From the NCBI RefSeq assembly GCF_001649575.2, contig NC_051448.1, positions 22,377,104-22,441,103 on the forward strand: 64,000 nt of DNA, in the 5' to 3' direction. Origin of the DNA: Kryptolebias marmoratus. Its lineage: Eukaryota; Chordata; Actinopteri; Cyprinodontiformes; Rivulidae. Under the pieces are notes generated by a model that was given only the letters and a program-made list of their open reading frames with translations, searched no databases and had not been told where the DNA came from. Positions 10,801 to 21,875 of the stretch are shown here, in pieces; position 1 is the first letter of the stretch; every line of letters begins with the position of its first letter. A program made the translations under genes and the position numbers.

Positions 10801-12954
10801 CAAAAGTATTTCCTTAAATTATGTTGTTTTAAAAACTCTAATTTAGCCATGCGCAAGGTTTAAACTATGAAGTTATGCATTGCCCCTTTTACACCAGCTC
10901 TAAAGATCCCGGCTCCACTCTACTCGGCTTGCTTTGCAAGCGTTTCCACCAGCATTTTTCCGAGGGCGGTCCCTGCTTTTTTGGTCCCTGCTTTAGAGTA
11001 GGGCCAGCTGGCCGGCCCTGTTTTCGTGAGTGGCACAAGCTTAGCTCCTGTTCATTCATTGGTCGTGGGTGTGGTCAGATTGAAGCGTAAGAAGAGCGAA
11101 GAAAACAACAATGGACAGTTTTGGGAAGGTAGCAAAGTAATAGGAATATAAACAACAGCGTTAGCTTACCCTGCAGTGTTTCTGCCGTCTGTCCCCCAGC
11201 TGAAGGCGCTGTAAAGCCTGAAATCCCCGGCGGATAACAGCTGTCCTACTCCACGCAACAATCGCAGCATCCAGAGCATTTCTTCCATTGTGCCTCTCTT
11301 CCTGAAGTCTCAGGAGAATCCCCATAAGTTTAAAAAACAACAACAACACAGAGCCAAAGTTGTCCATAGCGCTTTCGTTGTCTCCAGAAATGACGCCAAG
11401 TTTCGGTAGCGCGACCAAAACTTGCACTACCTCTGCTACCGACCAAACTGGCCGGTGGAAACGCGATGCATTTTTTATAGAGCTGAGTGGGCTTCTGAAA
11501 TAGAGCCAGTGGAAAAGGAGCACTTGTTTACAAGACTGTCCTGTACACTCTTCTTCTGCTTTCATTTCTTAGATGTAGCTGTTTTATTTGTCTGTCTGAC
11601 ACCTACTGCTTAAAAGGAGGACTGCGGGATATGGTTGTCATAATACTCAAATTTCTAACTCTGTCGATGCTAAAAGATAATAAATACCATTTTCCATTCC
11701 TAGGGGGGAGTGGAAAAAGAAAAGAAAATCAATCACTTAACCCTTTAAGGTCGACGCCCGCTCCAGAGCGAATGACCAAAACTAAGAATGTGATGTGCCC
11801 CTCTGCCTTGTTTTGGACAGAAACTGTTTATATGAGTGGTACAAAGGATTTATGGCAATTCTTAGAACTCCTGATTGTTTGGTCTAAAAAACGCCTAAGA
11901 AATTGTCAGCATATTAATGGAGAAAGTCTATATAACTTTGTTGTTTGCTCAATCTGTTCACTTGTTTACAAATATTACTGATTATATTTGCATTCTAAGT
12001 TGTAAAAACATTTCATTAAGTATGTTTGTGGTTTTTGCAGTAAAAAAACTAACACTCGGATTTTATGTTTTTGTGTGGTTTTAGGTCTGTTGTGTTAATA
12101 CAGTAGGTCAAAAGTAAAAAATGACTTGAAAATCACACTTGGGAGGTTGTGCTGAAAGAAATGACCCCAAACATGGCAGGTTTAACCACTTTTAGGGTGA
12201 AATATGAAGGAAATTTAAAATTGTCCAAAAACGTCCAGTTTCACCCTAGACCCCAGAGCGTTAAACAATAATATTGTCTTATTTATTGCAAGATCAATAT
12301 GTAAAAGGAAAGCTGGCAGTCATTTAGATAAAATAAGCTAAACTAAGTTGTTTTCTTACATCTTGTAAAAACAACAGTAGTATAATTTCAGGACACTTAA
12401 CAGTATTGAAAGATGGTTACCACCCAACCCAATTAAAAACACATTATTGAACACAGTGCTCATATTAACGCATTCACTTAACACAAATTAAAGAGAAGTG
12501 AAAATTATTAAGAGCATAAAATATTTTCTTTTTTATAGATTTAAACCCATTACAGGATGAGTAATACCTGTGTTTACTACTGATCAGAGTAGTGCAGTAG
12601 TTCAGCTTCTATTTGTTTTTGTTTCTCTTTTTCCACATAGCAGACCCACGGTTTCCTTCACTTCAGAATAAAGTTCAGTGTCTTTGTGATATCTCTGCCT
12701 ACAACTCTGCACCACCATCCTGACATCCTCCTCCTCGTTTTTCAGGTAAACACGGCATCATCTGTTTGGAGGACCTGATCCATGAAATCTACTCTGTTGG
12801 CAAGAGCTTCCGGGCCGCCAACAACTTCCTGTTGCCTTTCAAGCTATCTGTACCTCGTCACGCCGCCAGAGACAAAGCCGGGCTCCTGAAAGACCTGGGA
12901 AACCCTGGGTTCCGTGGGACAGAAATCAACTCAATCATCAGGCTGCTGAACTGA
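7805..12954 (+). CDS. rpl7l1: Ribosomal protein L7-like 1 (uL30 family), six coding exons
   Basis: Joined exons 7805-7818, 8271-8379, 8570-8733, 10384-10521, 10610-10719 and 12746-12954 give 744 nt, or 247 aa plus TGA. All introns are GT-AG and every junction keeps phase. The N-terminus reads [20 protein letters not shown], then [12 protein letters not shown], a basic linker with a PPPPLPP run, and the uL30 fold ([12 protein letters not shown]...[38 protein letters not shown]), ending IIRLLN. The [19 protein letters not shown] start and LIEEHMGKHG block match vertebrate RPL7L1 rather than RPL7; the length is close to the human protein. The family works in the nucleolus in pre-60S ribosome assembly; that role is known for homologues, not shown here. 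The start codon context is CACCATGG, a good Kozak match. Exon 1 codes only four full codons. Intron 5 contains two DNA-transposon-like inserts. Confidence 0.95.
10882..11521. mobile_element. Possible Harbinger-like MITE in rpl7l1 intron 5
   Basis: A 640 bp GC-richer block has imperfect inverted ends, GCCCCTTTTACACCAGCTC on the left against GCTCCTTTTCCACTGGCTC on the right, with TTTCCACC-type subterminal motifs common in teleost Harbinger MITEs. No clear 3 bp target duplication was found, so superfamily and exact ends are uncertain. The minus-strand ORF inside it (11161-11565) resembles no protein I can name with confidence. Confidence 0.4.
11741..12260. mobile_element. Possible piggyBac-like non-autonomous element in rpl7l1 intron 5
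   Basis: A 520 bp block is bracketed by TTAA on both sides (11737-11740 and 12261-12264), the piggyBac target site. The ends are weakly inverted (CCCTTTAAGGTCGA against CGCTCTGGGGTCTA on the opposite strand). TTAA is common in AT-rich DNA, so this rests mainly on the joint occurrence of both signals. No transposase is present. Confidence 0.35.
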
Positions 12955-13296
12955 GCAGAAACACTCAGAACACAGACACTCAATCCCCAATTTAAAGGGA
13001 CTATTTGTTGGGGAACAAATGCAAGGATTTTACTGGGTTTTACCCAGTTAAGTTTAATTAAAGTCCTCCTGTACCCCTGTTCTCTGGTTACACTTGGAGC
13101 AGCACAGGAGACCACCTTAAGTTTTAGATTGGGGTCTTACTTTGTTCATGTCAGGTTTTGCTCTAAGTTATAAAGTGCCCCCAAACATGGACTGTGGCAG
13201 CAGGGCCTTTTGGTGAAAATGTAAATCTTCTACAAGCAGGTACATTCCTCTGGTTGTCAGAGGAGTTAATACTTGCAACATGCAAGATGCAAGAAC

Positions 13297-13302
13297 AATA
13301 AA
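13297..13302 (+). terminator. Candidate poly(A) signal of rpl7l1
   Basis: AATAAA lies 343 bp after the rpl7l1 stop codon, the first canonical signal I found downstream. It implies a 3' UTR of roughly 360 bases. Inferred from position only. Confidence 0.55.
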
Positions 13303-13960
13303 GAATAATTTAAAATATTGTTCTCCGTTCAGGATCCAATTTAAGACAAATTTTACTATTTGAAGTTTTGTGTTATAAGGTCTAAAGGCTTAAAAGAAGT
13401 TTCCAGTTCAGAAGTCAGTGTGATACACTGTAGAACAACTTGTTTTATAATAAAATCAAATTAAGCTTTTGGGATTTATTCAGTGGGCTTTTGTGTTTGA
13501 GATACGTTGACTACAACATGTTGATTTAGAAGCTGTAGTAATGGTTCCGAACACACCCGTGTGTAAACGGAGTGGGAATTGTCCCAAACCAAACTTTCCT
13601 TTAGAGCTGCTGTTGGTCAGATGGTCGACAGATATTTCTTTAACCAAGGGAGACTCAAACCAAATCTGTAGTAGAACTGGTGTAGATGTTTTATTCATTG
13701 CACGTGGATTGTTGAAGTGATCCGTCAGCTCTTCTACAGATCTGCAGGTTGTGTGATTGTCTTCACTCAAGGCTTTTCTTGGAGATCATGAAGAACCATG
13801 AGATAAGATAAACTTTGTCTACAATAACAATTCTCCTTTGACACGTTCTTGTACTTTTCACAAAAAGCATAAAACATCATTATTAAAGGCCTGTTATTCC
13901 TTGAAGGAATGCATTAAGTCTACCATTTTAAACTAATATCAATTTAGGATGAGGTGGGAC
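13303..13960. other. Intergenic, no gene seen
   Basis: AT-rich sequence after rpl7l1. The motif TTCCTTGAAGGAATGC near 13900 recurs in inverted form near 60430-60500. Nothing else recognised. Confidence 0.4.
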
Positions 13961-13964
13961 GGAG

Positions 13965-14290
13965 TTGTTGAACCTTGTAAATGATATCTCATGTAAGCTC
14001 TTGTAAGATTAGTGCTCAAAGTATCAAACTAACACACCAAATTTTAGCTCAATAACTAAAACTGACAGAGTTGTAGCCATTTACATGTTTTCTAATGTTG
14101 AATAACTGGTGGCCATCTTGATTTGGGTTGATTCCAAAACTTCATCACTTGTAAATGGACATCCAATGATTCATGGTTCAAACTTTTGAATGAAGTCCTT
14201 GAAACTACCTGAATTTGTTTCGTCAGACATTGCTGTCCAAACCTGCCGACTTGTAGGCATTTTGTGTACCCGCAGTACTCTGATTAGTAT
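13965..14290 (-). repeat. Dispersed ~240 bp repeat (family A), copy 1
   Basis: Carries the family markers CACACCAAATTTTAGCTCAATAACT, ACTGACAGAGTTGTAGCCAT and GGCCATCTTGAT in the orientation opposite to the copies at 25 and 35 kb. Degenerate; the edges are approximate. Confidence 0.55.
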
Positions 14291-15180
14291 TGTTTAGTCT
14301 CACTGAAGTCTATGAAAGGAGCTGACTCCTTCTGAGTTTGAGCAGTGCTGAAGTCAAAACCATCCAGTGTCTACTGTAATAATCCAAAAAGAAACGAGAA
14401 GAAAAACTGGACCAAATAAACCGAAGACATCGCTGGACTTCCTTCCAACTCCCATGAAACTAAAGATGCTCTCACTGCATTCAACTTATGTGAAAAATAA
14501 ACTAAAAATACACTTTCTGAGTTATTTAACATCAGTGCTAATGTGACTTAGGATAGATACAGATCTCAGCATGGAGTGATAAAAATCAACTCCCCAGGTG
14601 GTTTTAATGCAGATTATCCTAACACGTTTTGTAATTTGTAACTATAGGTGGCTAAAATACATTAGAAACAAAATTAACTATGTATTGTTGGAGTATGTGT
14701 AAACCATATGTAGCTTGTGTTAAGATATGTGTTGTTGTGGATTCTTTGTTTTGTTTTCTCTTTCTGAAGGTCCTGTGGCAGAGTTCAAGGGTGTTGACTT
14801 GTTTTATCTCTATGGTTTTTCTCTTCAAACCTTTTCCTCCATCTCTCTTCCCCGTTCTCTTTCTTCTTCCTCATCTTTGTGTCCATTACAACTGAAATAA
14901 ACCCAAAGCAATTTCTAATCAAGTTTCATATACCAAGGGGAACATCATGGTGAAAGCCAATCTGTTGGGCCTTACCCTGACATTCAGATGACAATTCTGA
15001 GCCACACAGCTGGACAGGACACAAGATGTGTTGTGTGGTTCTGGAAAGTCTTGAAAATTCATTTAAAAAGTGCTTTAATTTGGCCCTTGGAAAGGTGAGG
15101 ACCCTGGTGGTTACATTGAGAGTTTCCGTGCACAGGTTCAATAGATATTTTGCTAACAGAGAGGATTGATGCCAACTAAA
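14291..15180. other. Intergenic, no gene seen
   Basis: AT-rich, with a pyrimidine-rich stretch near 14800-14885. No protein similarity, RNA gene or bounded transposon recognised. Confidence 0.4.
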
Positions 15181-15261
15181 GTTTTAAGCATGACGTTGTG
15201 CAATGTGTACTGAGTGCCTCCCAGCTACTACCACACCAAAGTTGAGCTCAATAACTAACAC

Positions 15262-15290
15262 TGACAGAAGTATAAGTTATACTTCTGTCA
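15262..15290. repeat. Perfect 14 bp-arm palindrome
   Basis: TGACAGAAGTATAA, one spacer base, then its exact reverse complement. It lies inside a family A repeat copy and shares its last two bases with the larger palindrome that follows. Confidence 0.95.
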
Positions 15291-15369
15291 CAACTAAGTG
15301 ACTTTAGAAAAGCCAAAAATGGTTATACTGTATAACCATTTTGGGCTTTTCTAAAGTCACTTAGTTGTG
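15289..15369. repeat. Near-perfect 40 bp-arm palindrome
   Basis: An 81-base stretch folds on itself with 40-base arms, one mismatch and a single-base centre at 15329. The arms begin CACAACTAAGTGACTTTAG and end with the complementary CTAAAGTCACTTAGTTGTG. The right arm is the normal family A sequence; the left arm is an inverted copy of it. Confidence 0.95.
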
Positions 15370-15540
15370 GCGGCCATCTTGAATAGGGTTGATTGCAGAC
15401 CTCAATATACTGTAGATGTAAATCCAAATATACTGTTTGAAAGTTTCATTCAAATCCATCCCATGACTCATGAACTATTTTGCTAACACGACAGGCAAAC
15501 GAGCAAAAACATCGCCCTTTTCACCTTCGGCGTCGAGCAA

Positions 15541-16440
15541 TAAATCTGTTTATTTACAGCTGGGAAACCCCCCTGTACATACATGTTCTGATACACTGCT
15601 GTCAGGATTCATTTGGTGAGACGTGAGTCACCAGCCTGGAGGAGGGAGAGGGATGAAGCTGCGCTTTCAGGATGCGCACTGGGAGCCGAGGAGGACGAAT
15701 GGTCCTGATGTGTTCTCTGGGTTTTTGTTTTTTTGCCACTGGAATGTGATGAAGGGCGTTCCTGATAAAAATGTATTCACTCTTGCTTAGGAGCAGGTAA
15801 GACACAACATTATGAGGTTTGTCCCTGTTGTAGTGAGGCATAATGGCGCTAAATGTGAAACCCACAGCTGTGGTAATTAATCACCATGGTGACAGCAGCC
15901 TGATGTTTGCAGACCGGCGTGATGTCAACACTGAGGGTATTTTTGAAACTTTGTCCCTTACTACAACACAAACACAACCTACAATTAGGACATTTTTAAT
16001 ATCACGCAGCTCGTGTCACTTTACTTGTCCCCTTCTGGACAGAGAACGTGTTGACAAAAATAAATGTATTAACTGAATGCATTTCAGGCCGTGAATGCAG
16101 CACGTGTCGTGTTGCATGAACATCGGAAATATGCCCGTGATTGCGATGCGGATTTGTAAAACCTGTCAGGAGAGGGTAAAACTGTGAAGCAGAGCTAATA
16201 GCGCTTCTTTTACAGTCACGCCTTCACCAAAGGTTACTGTCTTAAAACTTGACTGTTTAATGTGAGCTACCTCCTTCCTGACTCATTGATTTAAAAAACA
16301 CACACAGCCATTTTTGGCGTTTATTGTTTAAGAATTTTGTAATTCTTTTTTTTTTTTTTTTTTTTAGCTTTTTCAAATCATAAAAGCACAGCCTACTGTG
16401 CATAAAGAACTGAACCCAACAAAACGGTTATTCTTCGTGA
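15541..16440. other. Intergenic, no gene seen
   Basis: Mixed-composition sequence with a poly(T) run at about 16346-16366. The ORF at 15602-15865 on the minus strand and that at 15843-16076 on the plus strand have no recognisable similarity. Confidence 0.4.
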
Positions 16441-16449
16441 TCTATCTGT

Positions 16450-16571
16450 ATTTTACGAGGCGTCCCTGAAGGCAGCAGCCTTTCTGGTGTCAAGGAGAAT
16501 GGGCGGTCTCTGAATCTTACACGCGCACGCGATACACCGTCCGGCAGTGTTTCGGAGGAAAGAGGTCGAAG
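16450..16571 (+). other. Putative CpG-rich non-coding first exon, possibly of slc5a6
   Basis: This short stretch is locally rich in CpG (ACGCGCACGCGATACACCG and neighbours), unlike its AT-rich surroundings, and ends in GAAG followed by a strong donor, GTAAGT (16572). It looks like a promoter-proximal exon. The first plus-strand gene downstream is slc5a6, whose coding exon has an upstream acceptor at 33796, so this may be its 5' untranslated exon with a 17 kb intron. The transcription start is unknown. A lncRNA or an unrelated transcript is an alternative. Confidence 0.4.
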
Positions 16572-16573
16572 GT

Positions 16574-19075
16574 AAGTGTCCAGGTACGAGCTGCTTTTTA
16601 TTGATAATGTGACGGGAGAACGGAGGAAATAGCCTTTGTTATGCTGTTCTTGTGGTCTGGAAGGTTGTCTGTTTCACCGGCTGGTACACGCGGGAGCAGA
16701 AAGAAGTTCGGAAGATTGAGAAACACCATGTGGTTGATAATTACACAGGTTCAGTCCGCTTGTGTTCTCCTTGCTCTTCTTCAGGTTCTGCCTGTTTGAT
16801 ACACCTTCAGTGATAACAGAAAAGCCGGCCAGACAGCCGACGGAAGCCGGGTTGACATGTCCACGATGTTCCTAGCTGAAATGAATGACGGAGCGTGTGA
16901 GGGCTAATTAAACAGCTGCTGCAAGGCATGGACTTCTCCCCCCTTAGTCAAAATCAAAGCATTTAATGCACATTAAAATGTCCATCAAATCTTACATGCA
17001 GCTCACTGCAGCTGCCAGTCTGATAGTTTACTTCTGTGTGTGGACAAAAAAAAAAAAATTCTAGGGCTAGAAAGCTAGAAAATATCTGCAGGTGCCAGGA
17101 AGACAAGTTAGTAAATATAAAAGCCTCCTCTTTTTCATATCTGTGCTGATCGTAAACATAAACCTCTGGGCTGTTTAAATGTGCATCATTAATAATAAAG
17201 AAATCATAGCAATTAATCACAGGAGTATCATTAATTAGTAAATTGTTCTATTTTTCTGAAAATACCTGTAATATGTAATATTATATAAACTAAACTCTAT
17301 AAACAAGTATAGTTTTACTTTATGTATTCAGTTATTAATAACTGTAATATTAGTACTGATAACAGGACCAAAGATGAGTCCCAGAAAAGTCCAGAATGAC
17401 ACTCGTTATATTTTAAACACTTCAAGTTAAAACCTTTTTCTCTACAGAACGTGTTTAATAGTAAAGATTGCATGAAACACTCACATGCTCAGTGGAGAAC
17501 AACAGACTGCTGTAAAATATTGTATTTATTGTATTTGGCAGGCCAACTTAAAACAGTTTTGAAAAGTGAAATGAGGGGCTGCAAAACTGATAGTAAAACA
17601 AAACAGGTTTGTGAAAGAAGGGGCATATTTAGAGAATCAATTTTGATCAAATGATTGCAGAAATTCAGCATAATTAATGTTAAAAAATGCTTTTAGGAGC
17701 TTATTATTTGTCTAAGATGTCAGAAAATCACCCCGTATTAGTTCCCTTTTTGAAATGTTAGAAATTGCGACCATGAAGCCTCAGGAGTGCTTTGAACATT
17801 TTGATTCAAGTATAAAATTTTAAAAAGTCATTCATGTAAATAAGAAAAGAAGCTATTTTTTTTGGCTCCATAATAAACAGTTTCTTTGAGTTTAAGAACA
17901 GTTTTTTTCTGACAGAAGCAGAAATTCAGATTAATTTTTCTTAAATTTTACAGAATGTATCTGCCTTAGGAAACAGATTTTTATATTATTTGTAAACTGT
18001 TTCTGTTATCCTTCAAATAAACTACTAACAAAAATCCTAAAGCTAGGTCAAATTCTTCCTTTCTAAAATGGTTTCTTTGATTCACCACAATTTACATTCA
18101 ATAAAAACCCAGCTAAGGTAGAGAACTGGTACAACATGTCCTAAATTACAGGTAGTATAACTCCAAGTTACTTATAAACCAGGGTGCTGTCTATGAATGT
18201 TAGCTATTTAGGCCCAAGGTTTAATCCTAAAAACACCACTGATGGTGCCTCTACCTTATAATTTAATTTGTTTAGAATATGTCAAAATTTGTGCCTCTAT
18301 ATTCAAGCATGTCATTGCGATCTACAAAGTTCGTAACTGAAGCTAGCAGTAGCAACTCGGACTCTGTTTGGCCGAACGACTTGAAATTTGGTACTCTGTT
18401 GACAAATAGCCTAACTACAAACCCCAAGAAATATCCCTTAAATTTGAGCGCCCTCTTGTGGTTAATAAATAAAAACATAGACATTCTTACCAACCTGTTG
18501 ATAACTGCTTGCAGTTTTATTATTTATTTATTTTTTGTTTTTATTCACACTGTTGGCACCAACATAAAACAACAGCTGCATTAGAGGGTTATATCTGGTG
18601 TTGCTGTGATGGTTGACATTTTAAATTATCTGTATAAGCTCTGCCTTTAGTTAAAGCTACATTTTCTCTCTGTAATCACCTTTACGCTAGAGCTAATTTA
18701 TCCAGAGGCGGATTTAGTCATTTTCAGGTCCAAGGGGAAGCACAAGGATGGGGCCCTTCAGTTCAGATTTTCAACCTTTACTTATCTAAAATGTACTTTC
18801 TAAGCAGAATTGACATTTCAGGTATCTTAGTTGTAATTTATCTTTAGACAAATTATGTCACTTTCCTATTAGTGGTTTGGGCTCTTGGCTAGGCTTGGTG
18901 CTTTAGATATCTGCAAATACATTTTAATATTGTGAATGTATTAATTTCTTAATTTTCATTTTACATTTATGTTAAAGTAGTATTCTATGAAGTTCTTCAT
19001 TGGTATCCAAAGTATCTTTGTAGGCAGTTAAAGTTACATTAGTAAAGGGTCTGCATTCATCCACCCACTGATGGC
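16574..19075. other. Probable intron 1 sequence, no gene seen
   Basis: Mostly AT-rich DNA. The first few hundred bases stay CpG-containing (another possible promoter part near 16800-16880). No coding exon, RNA gene or bounded transposon recognised. ORFs at 17451-17654 and 18279-18584 look fortuitous. Confidence 0.4.
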
Positions 19076-19079
19076 TGTA

Positions 19080-19285
19080 AGCTACATTGTAGCCACAGCT
19101 GGGACAGACTGACAGAAGTAAGGCTGCCTTTACACTGGCGCCTCCGAACCCTGTGAACCCTCACCACCAGTAGGCAAGGCAGGTGAAGTGTCAACGCCTG
19201 AAACAGAGAGAGCGGGGGCTCGAACCGGCAACCCTCTGGTTACAGGTCGAACCCTTATCTCCTGAGTCACTACTGCCCTGGGTAC
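19080..19285 (-). mobile_element. tRNA-derived SINE fragment
   Basis: On the minus strand the head reads GTGACTCAGGAGATAAGGG followed by GGTTGCCGGTTCGAGCCCC, which contains a good Pol III B box (GGTTCGAGCCC) at the distance expected from an A-box-like region. The rest is degenerate. Confidence 0.5.
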
Positions 19286-20174
19286 ATTGTTCTTAGTAGT
19301 TATGGGCAGTGATTTTCAAATATTTAAAGTCTAGTTAAAATGGTCAAATTTGAATAATTAGTGCAACAGGTATTTCTTTTTACACTGCCACCCTTTCCTA
19401 TCAGTGCTTGTCTAGTCTTTATGCTCTTTTCAACAGAACACCTACTGCCCCCTCCAACAAAAGAACAACACGTAGTGTCCCAGTGTCTGTTTCTGCCATC
19501 ATGGTTTATTTTGAAAGGATTCTAAGTTGTAAAGTCGACTTTACTGACAGATTTCATACATCCACCTCTATGTTGAACCATCGGACCGGTAAAAATTAAG
19601 GAATATACAGACCTCTAGCTCGCAGGATTAGCAGCAGGACACATCTCTGTTTGAGGGGTTTTCAGGGGCAGGACTCGGGATGAGTAAAGTAACTTTGAAT
19701 TGTGTTGACACGATCATTTTTCAGTCAAAAAAGTGAAACAGACAGCAGTACTATATCATAAAGCACCAGCTGATGCTCATTAAGATGCTTTCTCTGCTTT
19801 TTAAACAGTTTATTGTGCTAACATTTGTGCTGTATTAATTAGCCATGCATGAGTAAAACATGAAAGAAGCCCACGATATGAGAATCGCTGTAAGTTGGTC
19901 TTCAGTTTGTAGAAAGAAGAAACGGGTGGTGGTGGGTTAAATATTCAGAGATAAATTGGATAATTACGAGATGAATTCAAAGTATGTTTTTTGCTTAAAA
20001 TGCACATCCCTAATTGTTAGTCATTATTCCAACTATTAACATCAGCGAGTTTTCTTTAATTAGTCATAATATGAATAATAGATATTCCCAGCGACATTAT
20101 GTCAAAATATTACAAATAGTTGTACTTGTTTTTCTTAAGTGAAACTTGTGTTTACTAATAACCACATGGTTAGT

Positions 20175-20330
20175 CAAATTTTTTTTTATATAGCACCTTT
20201 CAAGATAAATATCACAGTGTTTCACAATAAAAGCATTAAAGGAATAAAGAACTAGCTTGTGAATGATCAAACAAATGAAATGTGAGATACCTTTCAGACA
20301 TTCACAAAGTTCATTATAATGGAATAATGT
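20175..20330 (-). mobile_element. LINE 3' tail fragment
   Basis: TTTTATATAGCACCTTTCA on the plus strand is the complement of the AAAGCGCTATATAA stem-loop tail of teleost L2/CR1-like LINEs. Only the tail is recognisable. Confidence 0.4.
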
Positions 20331-20994
20331 ATTTATAAATATGTGGAGCTGAAAGCCCAATACACAAGAATGTGGAAAAGTGAAGTCATTTGTTTCAGGT
20401 AGAATGACATTTGGTTGTACATACATTCACTGTGGATAGGATTAATGGTGTGTCCTAGACAGATGATAATTCTTTTTGACTTGAAAAAATTTAATTATAG
20501 ACATCTGTTTTTAAGAGCCTGACTGGCTGTTATATACTGAGTTGGCTTGCCATACTACATGACGGGGTGCATTCCCTGTAGGAGTACTTTCTTCTGCACA
20601 GCACCTGTTACAGGTAGATTTGTTGAGTTTGCATTAGGAGTGCTAATTTGAGTACTTTTAAAAGCAGCATCTTCTTTTAGCTCCTTATTAAAGTTTTTAT
20701 TGTTAGTGACTGAGGTGAAAAAAGTCTTTTATCTTTGGTAGTTTTATCAAAAACTTTCCACTTTCCTTCTTTTCCAAGTATCAGCAGAGGAGCTTTGCCG
20801 ATACCTCTGTTTGTTTGGTTAAATCAGTAAGACAAGATTTTGGAACAGTTCAGTGTACTCATAGGAAGGGGATCTGTTTAGTATTTTGAGACCGTTTTGA
20901 ACTATACCTTTTTAAAACACATTTAATAGTAGTTTAACAGCACAAATGAAAAACTGAAACTTGTGCTGTAAGTTTATTATTCATGATGTCCCTA

Positions 20995-21135
20995 ATATAG
21001 CGCTCGGTGGTCAGTGTTGCGGTCTTGTAATCCTGAGGCTGCAGGTTTGAGCCCAGGTTGCAGCAGGAAGGGCATTCAGCGAGTTCACTCATTGTGGGCC
21101 TCCCTGCAGAAAGGATCACCTGAAGGAAAAACAAC
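20995..21135 (+). mobile_element. tRNA-derived SINE, head region
   Basis: GCTCGGTGGTCAGTG, GTCTTGTAATCCTGAGG and GGTTTGAGCCC (B-box like) are followed by GCAGCAGGAAGGGCATTC, a motif I know from teleost tRNA-derived SINEs. The 3' boundary is unclear. Confidence 0.55.
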
Positions 21136-21244
21136 ATTATGAGGCCCAAGGAAACTGTCTACCTGTGCCTAATTGTAGGCCAACCTCTGCTGTCAGGACA
21201 GAGTAGAACCTGACTGACAGGAAAAGAAACGGAATGCACCAATA

Positions 21245-21867
21245 AAGGGGTGGGTGATATTGCCAAAAAATGATATTACAATATATATATTTTTTAAATA
21301 CCCAAATAACAATATCACAGAAGATATTCCACATTTTCTGCTTTTTATTTTATTTTTTTTATTGGATTTGCCCAAATAAATATGTAACTTCAAAACAGTT
21401 TATTTATTTATTTTACTTTTTATGAACAGATTTGATGCGTTTCCACCCTTACCTGACACAACATGCTTGCATGACTTGCAAAATATGGTGGGTGGTCTGA
21501 TCCACATCTTCTAGTTTAAAACCAAAATAATTCCAAACAACAGAAGTGGCTCCTTTTTTCGGAAATAAGTTGGGACACTTGGGAGGTATTTCCGTGTTAT
21601 AATCCACGATGTTTGTTTGTTCAGGTCGCGCTCACAACGCCTCGCACTTCTTCTTCTTCTTCTTTGTTTTAATTGCGGTTGGCAAACAACTATAGTAAGC
21701 ATTACAGCCAACAGCTGGTAAGAAGTGTGGACCACATAGCACCTCGCGCGGCACAGGTCAGGCTCAGTTAAATTATGTCATCATATGATATCGCAATCAT
21801 AATTTTTTCACCGGTGTCAAAAAATCCACCAGTGTTACCGTAAACGAGACAATATGGCACACCCCTT
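21245..21867. mobile_element. Non-autonomous hAT element with 8 bp target duplication
   Basis: Flanked by the identical octamer CACCAATA (21237-21244 and 21868-21875), diagnostic of hAT transposition. The terminal inverted repeats begin AAGGGGTG on both ends and match at 16 of the first 20 positions. The 623 bp element has no transposase. It contains a LINE tail at 21648-21735. A second, interrupted copy of the same family begins at about 32443. Confidence 0.85.
21648..21735 (-). mobile_element. I/Nimb LINE tail nested in the hAT element
   Basis: On the minus strand this reads TGGCTGTAATGC, TTTGCCAACCGCAATTAAAAC and GAAGAAGAAGAAG, the same tail as at 7680-7760. A CCTCGC-like flank on both sides may be its target duplication. 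It is a severely 5'-truncated insertion. Confidence 0.6.
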
Positions 21868-21875
21868 CACCAATA

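Larger units (their letters stand above)
15185..15540 (-). repeat. Dispersed ~240 bp repeat (family A), copy 2, carrying palindromes
   Basis: Markers CTACTACCACACCAAAG, TTGAGCTCAATAACT and GGCGGCCATCTTGAA place this in family A, reverse orientation. It is disrupted by two near-perfect palindromes (15262-15290 and 15289-15369), listed separately. Confidence 0.6.

Noticed and set aside
11161..11565. 134-residue minus-strand ORF in rpl7l1 intron 5
   Set aside because: It lies within the Harbinger-like MITE, has no family features I recognise, and is probably a repeat-derived frame.
8380..12745. snoRNA within rpl7l1 introns
   Set aside because: Introns of ribosomal protein genes often host box C/D RNAs, so I looked for a C box, D box and short terminal stem. 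No convincing set was found.
19190..19285. Possible tRNA gene on the minus strand
   Set aside because: It has a B box but does not fold into a clear cloverleaf with an anticodon arm, and it is joined to SINE body sequence.
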